Below, in pieces: positions 7,679 through 16,462 of a DNA stretch of 64,000 nt. This DNA is from Cohnella terricola. GTDB taxonomy: Bacteria > Bacillota > Bacilli > Paenibacillales > Paenibacillaceae. Positions within the stretch are counted from its first letter, which is position 1. Every line of letters starts with the position of its first letter. Below the pieces are notes generated by a model. The model ran no database searches, was not told the DNA's origin, and was given only the letters and a program-made list of their open reading frames with translations. Location: assembly GCF_007786475.1 (NCBI RefSeq), contig NZ_VNJJ01000007.1, positions 121,734-185,733 on the forward strand, written 5' to 3'. The position numbers were made by a program, and so were the translations under genes.

Positions 7679-8857
7679 TTAATAAGCCAGCGCGTAGAGG
7701 CCGTCAATGTGCGCCAGGTAGCGTACATTGCTCGCCTTCTTCATCAACGATGCCGGCGTACCGCGCAGCTCGATGCCCGTCTCGCCAATCGAACAGATGC
7801 CGTCTTTGCGGCCGAGGCTCGCCAGTGTGCCGGAAAATACCGGTTTGAAGTCGTCCGGCTTCATGCCCTTGAAGGTTGCCGCGATATTGACGCCAACCAA
7901 CTCGCCCATTTGCCAAGCGAGTTGTCCAGTCGGCGGATATGGACGGCCTTCCGGTCCGAAGACAACTGCGCAGTCGCCAGCCAGGTAGACATCAGGGTGC
8001 GACGTCGATTGCAGTGCGCTGTTGACTGTTGCGCGGCCGCGATTCACTTCGATGCCGCAGTTCGCTACGAGCGAGTTGCCTTGAACGCCGCCGGTCCATA
8101 CAATCGTGTTGGACGTAATCGTCTGGCCGTCCTTCAACGTAACAACATTTCCCTTTACTTCCGTAATCGGCAGGCTCGTCAGGAATTCTACGCCGCGGGA
8201 TTGCAGGCTCGTCATCGCGCGGTCGATCAAGTCCGGCGAGAACATCGGCAGAATCGTAGGCATTGCTTCGACCAGCTTCAACTGGATGTCCGCGAAGTCT
8301 ACACCGTTCGCCCGGCAGATCGCCGGCAGTTCATCAGCCAGCTCGCCAACAAGCTCGACGCCCGTCAGGCCGCCGCCGCCAATAACGAACGTAGCGTCCT
8401 CCGGAGCCTTGGACTTGGCGTATGCTTTTAACCGATCCACGACATGCGCAAAAATCTTGTTCGCGTCGTTGACGGACTTCAGGATCAAGCTGTTTTCTTG
8501 CAGTCCGGGAATGCCGAAATAGTTCGTTTCACTGCCTAGAGCGAGCACGAGCGCGTCGTAACGGTAGGAAGAACCATTGCTCAGGCCGACTTTCTTACCT
8601 TGAACATCGATCGATTGAATTTCGCCAACGATGACGTTGACACTCTTTTTCTTAAGCAGCTTCTCGAGAGGGAGCGCCACTGCCTTTTCGGACACATTGC
8701 CTGCGGCCAGGCGGTGCAGTTCGGTGATGATTTGGTGTGTGCTCGAGCGGTTGATGATCGTAACGTTCGCTTCACCGGCTGTCAGATGGTTTCTTACGGA
8801 TTGCGCTGCCAGCAAACCGCCGTAACCGCCGCCGAGAATCAGAATTTCCTTACTCAT
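7679..8857 (-). CDS. ndh: Type II NADH dehydrogenase (NDH-2-like)
   Basis: A 392-residue FAD-dependent oxidoreductase expected to pass electrons from NADH to menaquinone at the inner face of the membrane without pumping protons. The N-terminus ILILGGGYGGLLAAQS is the FAD-binding GxGxxG loop. A second dinucleotide loop is FVIGGGGLTGVELVGELADE (about residue 150-170), and the FAD-contact VYLAGDCAV lies near residue 300. The ATG at 8857 has GGAGG at seven bases; the longer frame lacks one. It follows a DUF1641 gene by 37 bp, the same arrangement as yjlC-yjlD(ndh) in Bacillus subtilis, and shares its Rex-box promoter. Confidence 0.9.
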   Translation of the reverse strand: MSKEILILGGGYGGLLAAQSVRNHLTAGEANVTIINRSSTHQIITELHRLAAGNVSEKAVALPLEKLLKKKSVNVIVGEIQSIDVQGKKVGLSNGSSYRYDALVLALGSETNYFGIPGLQENSLILKSVNDANKIFAHVVDRLKAYAKSKAPEDATFVIGGGGLTGVELVGELADELPAICRANGVDFADIQLKLVEAMPTILPMFSPDLIDRAMTSLQSRGVEFLTSLPITEVKGNVVTLKDGQTITSNTIVWTGGVQGNSLVANCGIEVNRGRATVNSALQSTSHPDVYLAGDCAVVFGPEGRPYPPTGQLAWQMGELVGVNIAATFKGMKPDDFKPVFSGTLASLGRKDGICSIGETGIELRGTPASLMKKASNVRYLAHIDGLYALAY

Positions 8858-8894
8858 CTGTGTTCCTCCATTCGTCGCCAAATGACGGTCGCTA

Positions 8895-9329
8895 TTATTG
8901 TTGTGATCTTCTTTCGCCCAGGATATCTAGATAGGCTTGCCCGAAGCGGAGCATACGCTGCAACTCCGGATCCTTCAGCAATTTGACCATGCCGAATACG
9001 CCAATCGTAGGTCCGCCTTGATCCGCACGATCGTTCGCTTCAATTGCCGCAGAAGCGTAATCCTTCACTTTTTCTCCGAGTGGCTTTAGTACCGATTGGA
9101 ATCCGTCGAGCGTATCCTGTATGAGGACCCTGTCCTTGGCGACTTTTTGCGCGAGATCGTAGATGCCGGACATGACGGTCATCATTTCGGCTAATTTCGG
9201 CAGTTGATCCACCAGTGCGGTGATCGCTTGCTGCACTTCCGGTTTCATAAGCTGGTCCAACACTTCGAGCTTCGCTGCCACATCCGTAATTGAAGTTCCT
9301 TGATCAATCACTGCTGTTGTTTCCGACAT
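8895..9329 (-). CDS. yjlC: DUF1641 protein (YjlC-like)
   Basis: A 144-residue, mostly helical protein of the DUF1641 family. The typical pattern is visible: LEVLDQLMKPEVQQAITALV in the N-terminal part, and a C-terminal GVFGMVKLLKDPELQRMLRF motif. The start at 9329 is fixed by GGGGGAGG seven bases upstream. DUF1641 proteins are encoded beside type II NADH dehydrogenases or formate dehydrogenase-like proteins in Firmicutes; their biochemical role is not established. Here it is the first gene of the pair and is directly downstream of the Rex operator, so expression should follow the NADH/NAD ratio. Confidence 0.88.
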   Translation of the reverse strand: MSETTAVIDQGTSITDVAAKLEVLDQLMKPEVQQAITALVDQLPKLAEMMTVMSGIYDLAQKVAKDRVLIQDTLDGFQSVLKPLGEKVKDYASAAIEANDRADQGGPTIGVFGMVKLLKDPELQRMLRFGQAYLDILGERRSQQ

Positions 9330-9395
9330 TTTGTTTCCTCCCCCAGATGAAATTATCAAACCGCCAGCTTTGGCTGCAGACCGTTAGCGGCTGAG

Positions 9396-9422
9396 ATGTG
9401 AAATTATTCACAATCAATTATA
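9396..9422 (-). promoter_or_regulatory. Rex operator and -10 element of the yjlC-ndh promoter
   Basis: The palindrome TGTGAA-N4-TTCACA (9397-9412) matches the known Rex box (TTGTGAA-N4-TTCACAA). It directly follows a perfect TATAAT -10 (9422-9417, minus strand), so bound Rex would block transcription. A good -35 is not evident. Confidence 0.85.
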
Positions 9423-9543
9423 TATTTTTATTTTAGCTCATTGTGCGCGTTTCGTACAGATGTAAAATGGCAATCGGATGGGAAATTAGGCGAAAATTGA
9501 AAATTATCGAATTAATGAGGTGACTTGTTGGAGCAATAGTTAT

Positions 9544-9573
9544 AAAAATAGACCGATGATTGCTCATCGGCCT
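9544..9573 (-). terminator. Rho-independent terminator upstream strand-wise of the yjlC unit
   Basis: GGCCGATGA-GCAA-TCATCGGTC followed by TATTTTT on the minus strand, 24 bp after the stop of the transglutaminase-like gene at 9597. It should insulate the yjlC promoter from read-through. Confidence 0.8.
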
Positions 9574-9596
9574 TAAAGCTTTTCCTTTCCGGACGG

Positions 9597-12086
9597 CTAT
9601 TTGCCTACTGGAATCAAAACGTTGGTCGATATCGAAACCGATTTATCATAAGAGAACCCGTATAACGTCACCTGGTAGGTCATGTTATCCTTTTTATAGA
9701 CGAACGAAACCTGTGCGTACCCTTTTTGAATTTGCTCAAACAAATCGGCCTTATCGACCGCATCGAACTTTTTCGTTTGATTGTCCTTGTTCACTTGGAT
9801 TTCAGCTTCGTTCGGCATTCCTAATGCATCCCGGTGGTACTTATTTAACGCCCGTATCACTTCCGCATAATTGTCCTTCGTCAAGTTTAAACGATTGAAA
9901 CTGATATTGTACTGCAACGCCTTCGTCTGGGAGCTGACCCCGTAAGAGCGGAAGACTTCGATCCCCGACGGACTCTGCTCGCTGTAATAGATCGTCCCGT
10001 TGCGGTCCACTTCGACCGGCTTCGCCTTCTCCAAAGCTTGGGCGTCCTGTACCGTTTTCAGCTTGGCCAACGACGCATGATTACCGATGTGATGCGCTTT
10101 GAGTTTCTCCTTGAGTTCTTCCACGATGCCCGTATCGATCTTTACCTTGCCCGCATCTGGGCTGGCGGGGCTCCAGGCGCTGTTTACAGGAAGCGGTATG
10201 ACGATATTTTGCAATGGGAAGGCGCTGCCATCAACCTTGTAATCCTCGGCCACCGCATTGCCGCGCCCGTCTATGGCTCCGCTATGCTGCACGGGAAGCT
10301 GAACAAGCGTTTCGCCGGCATACGTCTCTGCGAAAAAATACCGGATGTTATAGAAATAAGGGCCGTTCGGCAGCGGAGCACCCGTGAATGAAAGCTTGGC
10401 TTCTTGCTCGCCAGGTTGAATCGTGCCCACCGCTTCCATCATCGCATTCTCATGAATAGAGTAACCGCCGTTTTGCGGTTCATAGATCATCACCTTAACC
10501 GTATATGGAAGCGGTTGTTTCAAGGTTACCCCTGCCGGCAGCACCATACGGCCTTGTATGCTCTGGGTCGCTTCCGGCGATAGTACAATCTGGAAGTTGT
10601 CCGTCGTCCCGTCCGTGGCTGCAGAATAGTAGACGCCATGCTTGAAACCGCCTTTCCCATCAGGCACAACGTTTTTTCCTGAGATTTGCAATTGTTCTTG
10701 GGCATAGCCTTTATCCAATATGAGGGAGAAGCCGGACTCGCGGGCTCCTTTTTTGATTTTCACGACCTGATTGTATTTCAGAAAACGAGCTCCCGGAGCC
10801 GGACGTCCCTGCGAAGAGATTGAGATGTTCGCATAAACATCTTCCTTCGCCGCTTCATTGCCGCTCAGCTTAATCGTTCCGACAACGACGGGGTAACCTT
10901 TCTCTTTCAATTGCTGCACGGTTTGCGGATCGTTGAACGCATCCGGACTCGCCGGATAAAAACCTTTTCTCCAAATATGGTGCTTCTCTATTTGCCAATC
11001 GGCAAGCAGAAAGTTGTCGTATTGCGCAGAGGCGATATTTTCACCGTTGATATTTCCTTGATTCCAAGTCGTATCCAGATGATAGTACTTGCCGCCAAGC
11101 TTCACCAAGTTCCAGGCATGTAGCTGCTCGGAATAGTTTAACAGCTCATATCGGTCTATATCGCCGTACGCGTTGACTATACCGCTAATGTATATGACTT
11201 CCACGCCCATCTTTTCCAGCAAAATTTTCGCTCCGTAGGCAAAGCCGTTACAGACCGCCTCTCCGTGCAACAGCGCATCGTGAGCCCCCACGTACTTACG
11301 GTTGTATTTGACATTCTCGACCAGATATTTGTTGACGGCCAACACTTTCTCGTAATCCGTCATACCCGGGGTACTGATCTGAGCAACAATCCGATCTGCA
11401 ATTTTATCCACTTGGCGGGTTACAGGCAGGACGGACGCTTTCACCTCTTCCGCCCAAGGCGCTTCGAGGAACGTACCGGTTAATCCAATTTTTTTGCCCT
11501 TCGCGTCGAAGAAATCGACTTTGCCTTTCTCTCGGAACACCATTGCCTTGTTATCATATACGATCACATCGTATCGATTGAGCTTGCCTTCGAATACAGT
11601 CGCCGGCACTTTCACGATCCCTTGATCCAATCGTGCTTCATATGGGAGCGTGATCGATTTGCCGTTGACTTTAGCCGATTTGCTGTACAACTTGAACTCA
11701 AATCTAACCTGGTCGATAGTGAGCACTGCCGTCTTCGTCTTCTGATCGAGCGAATAGGTGCCCTGAAAGATGCTCGCGAGCGGCTTGATCGGAATGAGGA
11801 GATGGCCTTCGAAAAGATTAGGCAGTTCGGCTGGCGTCCCCTTGCCTAATTCGTAATAATCGTTATCGACCTGGAAGGCGTTCCGCTTATGGTCCAGCGC
11901 AACTCGCTTCGGCATTGTGGCGTTCCTAGTCTGGTCAGTCCGGTTGGCGGCTTTATCATTGTTCGTCTGCACGCTGAGCGCCTCACCGAGCGCGATCTTA
12001 GGCGGGGTTGCGGCATGTACGGGATTTGCAAAAATGGCCACTAACATGGTGAAGAATAGCGTAATCTTGACGGACTTCAGCAACAT
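9597..12086 (-). CDS. Secreted transglutaminase-like protein with a stalk-type domain
   Basis: A predicted exported protein of 829 residues. It has a signal peptide (cleavage near NPVHA-AT, residue 25) and a copper-amine-oxidase N-domain-like stalk region (about 70-185). A transglutaminase/protease core follows (about 220-350) with the candidate catalytic triad C279 (EAVCNGFA), H323 (LHAWNL) and D338 (YHLDTTW). The remaining 450 residues are beta-rich and of unknown role. The family is often involved in cell-wall or surface-protein processing; no substrate can be inferred. The ATG at 12086 has AGGAGG nine bases away. It is monocistronic with its own terminator. Confidence 0.82.
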   Translation of the reverse strand: MLLKSVKITLFFTMLVAIFANPVHAATPPKIALGEALSVQTNNDKAANRTDQTRNATMPKRVALDHKRNAFQVDNDYYELGKGTPAELPNLFEGHLLIPIKPLASIFQGTYSLDQKTKTAVLTIDQVRFEFKLYSKSAKVNGKSITLPYEARLDQGIVKVPATVFEGKLNRYDVIVYDNKAMVFREKGKVDFFDAKGKKIGLTGTFLEAPWAEEVKASVLPVTRQVDKIADRIVAQISTPGMTDYEKVLAVNKYLVENVKYNRKYVGAHDALLHGEAVCNGFAYGAKILLEKMGVEVIYISGIVNAYGDIDRYELLNYSEQLHAWNLVKLGGKYYHLDTTWNQGNINGENIASAQYDNFLLADWQIEKHHIWRKGFYPASPDAFNDPQTVQQLKEKGYPVVVGTIKLSGNEAAKEDVYANISISSQGRPAPGARFLKYNQVVKIKKGARESGFSLILDKGYAQEQLQISGKNVVPDGKGGFKHGVYYSAATDGTTDNFQIVLSPEATQSIQGRMVLPAGVTLKQPLPYTVKVMIYEPQNGGYSIHENAMMEAVGTIQPGEQEAKLSFTGAPLPNGPYFYNIRYFFAETYAGETLVQLPVQHSGAIDGRGNAVAEDYKVDGSAFPLQNIVIPLPVNSAWSPASPDAGKVKIDTGIVEELKEKLKAHHIGNHASLAKLKTVQDAQALEKAKPVEVDRNGTIYYSEQSPSGIEVFRSYGVSSQTKALQYNISFNRLNLTKDNYAEVIRALNKYHRDALGMPNEAEIQVNKDNQTKKFDAVDKADLFEQIQKGYAQVSFVYKKDNMTYQVTLYGFSYDKSVSISTNVLIPVGK

Positions 12087-12204
12087 TTCATGGAACCTCC
12101 TGAATTTTCTTCCTAATCATCACTAGTTCTTTCGACATTTTTCGCCCCATTCCTCTTAAAAAATATCTAAAGTCGGGTAACTAGGGCAACTCACAAAAAA
12201 TAAT

Positions 12205-12261
12205 AGTTGCAATAACATCCTATTCGGCGTATCATGCAATTAGTTGCAATAGCATCCTATT
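12205..12261 (+). promoter_or_regulatory. Putative MarR operator pair
   Basis: The 21-bp sequence TAGTTGCAATARCATCCTATT occurs twice, at 12205-12225 and 12241-12261. Copy 2 contains the perfect dyad CAATAG-CATC-CTATTG. The pair lies directly upstream of the MarR gene's RBS, which suggests autoregulation; copy 1 has one arm degraded. Confidence 0.65.
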
Positions 12262-12277
12262 GAAGGAGGAGATCATT

Positions 12278-12736
12278 TTGAGCGAGCATTGGCAGCGGAA
12301 TGACAAGGAAGCGGAATCACACGGTCAATACATCTCAGCCATCAACCGACACATGCAGATACTGATCTCAGCCGAGCTGGCGCCATATCGAATCGGAAGC
12401 GGACAGTACATTTTCCTGATGGCGATTGCGTTTCAGCAACCCATCACCCAGAAGGCGCTAAGCGAGAAACTGCTCATTGACAAAACGACTACCGCCAAAG
12501 CGATTGCCAAGCTGGAAGCAGAAGGTTATGTGCGGAGGGAAGCCGATCCCGCCGACAATCGCTATCACCTGCTCTATTTAACGGACTTGGGACGCGAGGT
12601 GGTACCTCATGTACAAGAAGCACTGGCCCGCGTGAAGAACAAAACCCGGAAAGATATTACCGATGAGGAGTACGGCTTGTTAATAAGCTTGCTGAAAATC
12701 GTGCTTCGAAATCTGACTGAACAGGAGAAGACGTAA
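12278..12736 (+). CDS. MarR-family transcriptional regulator
   Basis: About 152 residues with a winged-helix core: ITQKALSEKLLIDKTTTAKA is the recognition region and EGYVRREADPADNRYHLLYL the wing. A TTG start at 12278 is chosen because AAGGAGG lies eight bases upstream; an earlier TTG at 12260 would place the RBS inside the gene. MarR proteins are dimeric repressors that release DNA when they bind phenolic or similar small molecules, or are oxidised. The gene is followed at 66 bp by a haloalkane dehalogenase-like gene, which could be the regulated function. The paired dyads upstream suggest it represses itself. Confidence 0.85.
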   Translation: MSEHWQRNDKEAESHGQYISAINRHMQILISAELAPYRIGSGQYIFLMAIAFQQPITQKALSEKLLIDKTTTAKAIAKLEAEGYVRREADPADNRYHLLYLTDLGREVVPHVQEALARVKNKTRKDITDEEYGLLISLLKIVLRNLTEQEKT

Positions 12737-12802
12737 GTAGTTACAAAACGAGCTGCGAATTTAGAAAATACGATCAAATCAAAATGAAGGGTGAGATGAA
12801 AA

Positions 12803-13669
12803 GTGATTAACGAAACGTTCCCCTATGAGAAAAAACGAGCTCAAGTATTCAGGTTAGAAATGGCGTATGTAGATGTTGGCAGTGGAAATCCGATCGTATT
12901 CCTGCACGGAAATCCATCGTCCTCTTATCTATGGCGCAATATCATTCCTTATGCACAACAATATGGACGCTGCATCGCCCCTGATTTAGTCGGCATGGGA
13001 GATTCCGATAAATTACCGGTTAGCGGTCCGGACTCCTACACCTTTGTTGAGCACCGGAAACATCTCGATGAGCTTCTCGACAAACTTGGAATTCATAAAA
13101 ATATTATCTTCGTGGTACACGATTGGGGTTCGGCTTTGGGCTTTGATTGGGCTCGGCGGCATCCAGGTGCCGTGGACGGTATCGTCTATATGGAAGCGAT
13201 GATCAAACCACTTAGCTTAAGCGAGATACCCGAACAAGGCCGTAAGATCTTTCAGGCATTGCGATCTCCAGAAGGAGAACAGATGATACTGGAACAAAAC
13301 TCCTTCCTCAATGTCAATCTTCCCATCAATGTTTTACGCGAGTTGACGAAGGAAGAAGTGGCGCAATATCACCGACCCTTTATAGAACCAGGCGAAGGGC
13401 GTCGTCCGATGTTAACTTGGGCGCGACAAGGCGATTCACCGGATGTAATTGACATTGTCACAGCTTATGGAGATTGGTTAGCGCAAAGTTCCATCCCCAA
13501 GCTATTCATCCATACAGAACCGGGAAGAACCCCGCAATCCCACCTAGATTTTTGCCGCAGTTGGCCCGAGCAGACAGAAATCACGGTGCCGGGACTTCAT
13601 TATCCAATGGAAGATGCGCCCGATGAGATCGGGAAAGCTCTTGCTTCTTGGTTGGAAAGGTTGAAGTAA
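12803..13669 (+). CDS. Haloalkane dehalogenase (alpha/beta hydrolase, HLD-II-like)
   Basis: A 288-residue cytoplasmic alpha/beta hydrolase predicted to replace halogen by hydroxyl on haloalkanes. The HLD-II signature residues are all present: N37 (FLHGNPSSSYLW) and W108 for halide binding, nucleophile D107 in VVHDWGSALGFDWA, acid E131 (VYMEAM), and base H266 (GLHYPMEDAPDEIG). Spacing agrees with DhaA/LinB-type enzymes, where the triad is Asp-Glu-His. An epoxide hydrolase is the main alternative, but those usually lack the Trp/Asn halide pair in this arrangement. The start is GTG at 12803 with a modest GGGTGA box. It sits behind MarR and is followed by a repeat hairpin that can terminate transcription. 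Confidence 0.82.
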   Translation: MINETFPYEKKRAQVFRLEMAYVDVGSGNPIVFLHGNPSSSYLWRNIIPYAQQYGRCIAPDLVGMGDSDKLPVSGPDSYTFVEHRKHLDELLDKLGIHKNIIFVVHDWGSALGFDWARRHPGAVDGIVYMEAMIKPLSLSEIPEQGRKIFQALRSPEGEQMILEQNSFLNVNLPINVLRELTKEEVAQYHRPFIEPGEGRRPMLTWARQGDSPDVIDIVTAYGDWLAQSSIPKLFIHTEPGRTPQSHLDFCRSWPEQTEITVPGLHYPMEDAPDEIGKALASWLERLK

Positions 13670-13674
13670 AGTCT

Positions 13675-13721
13675 AAAAAAGCCGACCTCATGCGGTCGGC
13701 TTTCGTGATGGCGGAGGCGAA
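13675..13721. repeat. ssrA-3'-end-like repeat hairpin (partial copy)
   Basis: The hairpin GCCGACC-TCATGC-GGTCGGC has an A/T tract on both sides. It is followed by GTGATGGCGGAGGCGA, the same order as terminator plus acceptor end of the genuine ssrA gene at 43.7 kb. It probably also terminates the dehalogenase transcript. Confidence 0.8.
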
Positions 13722-13827
13722 AATCTTCTAAAAGATTAACTATATCGTCCAAATACCTAACATAAGATAAGTGTTACAATCGAAAAAAATAGTTCATTTA
13801 TTATCAAATGAGAAAGGAATGATCATT

Positions 13828-14439
13828 TTGTATATCCCACAAGCTTATCAAATGAAGGATCAAAACACTCTCCTCGAATTTATTAAACAAAACAGTTTCG
13901 GGGTACTTATTTCAAAACTAGACAAGATAACCGCAACCCACCTTCCATTTCTAGTAAAAACAATCGGTGAAGACATATATCTTTATAGCCACATGGCGAA
14001 AGCAAATCCTCAATGGATGGGATTAGAAGGAGAAGTTCTCGTCGTATTTTCCGGACCACAACGATACATATCCCCGTCCTGGTATGCAGAGCCAAAGGTT
14101 CCAACTTGGAACTACTTAGCCGCCCATCTATATGGTGAATTTCAGCTTGTATCCGATGATGCTGAGACTTCAGAGATCCTTTCGAATACTGTTGATTATT
14201 ATGAATCCGAATTTACTGAACCATGGACATTGGATAAAGTGGATGTTAAATACGTGAGCCAACTCACTAAACATATCGTTGGTTTCAAAATTCGTGTGAC
14301 CCATTGGGAAGCTGCTTGGAAACTTCATCAAGATTACTCGATTGAAATACAAAAAGGCGTGATAAATGCGCTCTTGCATCAAAATGATGATCATTCAAAA
14401 AAAATAGCCGAGTTGATGAAAAAAAACTTAGCACACTAA
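13828..14439 (+). CDS. PaiB-like FMN-binding protein
   Basis: About 203 residues of the PaiB family (FMN-binding split-barrel, annotated as a negative transcriptional regulator). A TTG start at 13828 gives the family's usual N-terminus, LYIPQAYQMKD (compare MYIPKHF), and has AAAGGA nine bases upstream. An ATG nine bases before has the RBS abutting it. Conserved segments include ATHLPFLV, the GPQRYISPSWYAEPKVPTWN loop and the C-terminal HIVGFKI. In Bacillus, paiB is paired with the acetyltransferase paiA and linked to sporulation/degradative-enzyme control; no paiA is adjacent here. It is convergent with the following acyltransferase. Confidence 0.85.
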   Translation: MYIPQAYQMKDQNTLLEFIKQNSFGVLISKLDKITATHLPFLVKTIGEDIYLYSHMAKANPQWMGLEGEVLVVFSGPQRYISPSWYAEPKVPTWNYLAAHLYGEFQLVSDDAETSEILSNTVDYYESEFTEPWTLDKVDVKYVSQLTKHIVGFKIRVTHWEAAWKLHQDYSIEIQKGVINALLHQNDDHSKKIAELMKKNLAH

Positions 14440-14468
14440 GGGAGTCCGAAAAGAATGACACCGGATGA

Positions 14469-15596
14469 TTAAAGCACTCGTCTGGCGTAAGGCAGCAATC
14501 GAATAACACTTGCGATAACAAAACAAACGGCGACAGAAAGAGCCGAAACGATAACCCATTTTATCATCGCAGGTATGTCGATTCCATGAAAAGCGATTGT
14601 CCATCCGACGATAACGGGTGGATGAATCAAATAGACCGTATAAGCATTATCGGATAACCATTTAGAAAATCCATTCGTCGTATTAAATCTACTTTGGAAT
14701 AATGAAAGCAGGGATATCATAATCCCTAAACAGATAAATGGCTCCCACATCGCGTAGAGGAGTGCCTGGATGTTAAAGCCTCCCTCAAAATGAACGTTTC
14801 CCTCTAATCCCCCGGTTAAGATCAGTCCGATAGGCAAAACGGGAACCATACCCATTGCGACCCATTTCCAAATCCGCTGTACACTCGCCGGAATTTGTTC
14901 TAACCATCCTTGTCTTTGTGCGATGATGCCTGCAATGAATAGCAAGATATAGGATGGAAAGTAACCCAACTGCAATTCCAATGGGCCTGTGCCCGTGGGA
15001 TAAACCAGACGTACTGCAAAAGCTATTAATCCAAGAGCAATCGCCACGACAACCAATGTCTTACCGTTTGGAAATAAAATTGATTTCTTCTTAAGCCTAT
15101 CTCTTGTAACGATTCGAAACAGAACATAGAACAATGTGAAGTATATTGAGGCTTCCAGAAACCAAGTCGGACCAAAAAACGTCCAACGAAAGCTCCAAAC
15201 GTTATCCTTATAAAACTGAACCCAAGTTTGTTGATCTCGAAATTTTGCAAACCATACCGTCATAGGGCCAATCACAAAATAATAAATAAGCATTGGAATC
15301 CCTAGACGTACAAGTCGCCCCCAAAGAAATCGGAAAGCTCCTTTTTTCTCATATGATGTCGGGATAAAATACGAAGAAATAAAGAAGAAGAGTCCCATGA
15401 AAAAAGACTGACATACCGCCGTAAAGATCGTTAACAGAACGACGGATGCATTGACCTCACTCTTATCGACGTCCTCTAGAATCCAAGATCCAGCCGCTCC
15501 GTAAGCAATAGATGTATGGAATATGATGACCAGTATGGTCAGGAACACTCGTATGTGATCTAGGAAAAATAGACGCCGACTCAATTCATGTAACAT
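14469..15596 (-). CDS. Acyltransferase family 3 membrane protein
   Basis: A 375-residue integral membrane protein with about ten hydrophobic helices. The N-terminal LDHIRVFLTILVIIFHTSIA matches the acyltransferase-3 pattern, where the His is thought to be catalytic. WFLEASIYFTLFYVLFRIVT and YTVYLIHPPVIVGW are further family marks, similar to MdoC/OpgC-like O-acyltransferases that decorate glucans, peptidoglycan or secondary metabolites from the cytoplasmic face. No polysaccharide gene is near, so the acceptor is unknown. The gene is transcribed alone. Confidence 0.82.
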   Translation of the reverse strand: MLHELSRRLFFLDHIRVFLTILVIIFHTSIAYGAAGSWILEDVDKSEVNASVVLLTIFTAVCQSFFMGLFFFISSYFIPTSYEKKGAFRFLWGRLVRLGIPMLIYYFVIGPMTVWFAKFRDQQTWVQFYKDNVWSFRWTFFGPTWFLEASIYFTLFYVLFRIVTRDRLKKKSILFPNGKTLVVVAIALGLIAFAVRLVYPTGTGPLELQLGYFPSYILLFIAGIIAQRQGWLEQIPASVQRIWKWVAMGMVPVLPIGLILTGGLEGNVHFEGGFNIQALLYAMWEPFICLGIMISLLSLFQSRFNTTNGFSKWLSDNAYTVYLIHPPVIVGWTIAFHGIDIPAMIKWVIVSALSVAVCFVIASVIRLLPYARRVL

Positions 15597-15652
15597 CCTT
15601 TCCGTTTTCTCATATCATACCATCCCATTGATCCTATCAAGTATACTATGAT

Positions 15653-16276
15653 TCACCACAGATGTAAGGACGAATACTCTTCTCCTGCCGCATGCTGTCG
15701 CTGAAGCCGACAATCGGACCATCCTCTTGTCATCCGGCAATGGATGATTCGATTGCGGCTTTCTAGAAAGCTTGCCCGCTCCACTTGATATAGATCATAG
15801 ATCTGCTGCGTCGAATTGATCGACTCATAGATTTGCGGGTTATGATCATTCGCTAATTGTACGTACGGTAGCTTCTCAACCGCCTTCTTTGAACGAATAT
15901 TGTGCTTGCGAATCTTCAAATATACCGTTTCGATATGATGTTCAAGAAACAGTTCAGTAAAGAAAGATTCCTTCGCACGCCTATTGTACCCCTGGCCAAA
16001 ATAAGGGGCTCCTATCCATGTTGCTAAGAATCCCGTTTTATTCACAATATCGTATAACTGAATCGTACCAATCGGATGCCCAAGATCGTTCATAATCGTT
16101 CTTGAAATTAAAGTCCCCTGCAGTTCTTGGTCGATCAACTGTTGGGTGACGAATAAATATTCTTCGTAGGATTGGCATTTATACCGAACGTAAGGAAAGA
16201 CGGTAGGATCCACCATTAAGTTATACAGTGAGTGACATTCATGCAGATCATGTTTTTTAATTATGTGAACTACCAC
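15653..16276 (-). CDS. GNAT acetyltransferase, C-terminus possibly frameshifted
   Basis: A GNAT-fold N-acetyltransferase of 207 residues. The acetyl-CoA binding region is seen at GAPYFGQGYNRRAKESFF and the core ends with HNIRSKKAVEKLPY (about 145-160). The last 35 residues (after RNRIIH) are arginine-rich and do not look family-like. In that stretch, other frames give more protein-like text (PLPDDKRMV; VGFSDSMRQEKSIRPYICGE), so the annotated tail is probably a decayed or fused remnant. The acceptor substrate cannot be deduced. No RBS stronger than a short AGGG-like box is seen for the ATG. Confidence 0.7.
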   Translation of the reverse strand: MVVHIIKKHDLHECHSLYNLMVDPTVFPYVRYKCQSYEEYLFVTQQLIDQELQGTLISRTIMNDLGHPIGTIQLYDIVNKTGFLATWIGAPYFGQGYNRRAKESFFTELFLEHHIETVYLKIRKHNIRSKKAVEKLPYVQLANDHNPQIYESINSTQQIYDLYQVERASFLESRNRIIHCRMTRGWSDCRLQRQHAAGEEYSSLHLW

Positions 16277-16395
16277 CCTACACCTTATGATTCGAGATTC
16301 TCAGACCATCTCAGTATATAAAATGACTTGGGAGGCTATATAAACTCTATTTATGATTAATGTAAACTTCTCTTAGACTCCTCTATAAAATAAAA

Positions 16396-16434
16396 TAGCC
16401 CGCTCAGTTTCGCATTGTTAAGAGGCGCGGGCGG
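16396..16434 (-). terminator. Terminator of the propeller-type exoprotein
   Basis: On the minus strand GCCCGC...GCGGGC pair around a loop of about 23 nt, followed by TATTTTATTTT, 29 bp past the stop at 16463. The long loop lowers confidence. Confidence 0.5.
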
Positions 16435-16462
16435 GATCTGTTTTTTTGCAAAGTTTAACTCG

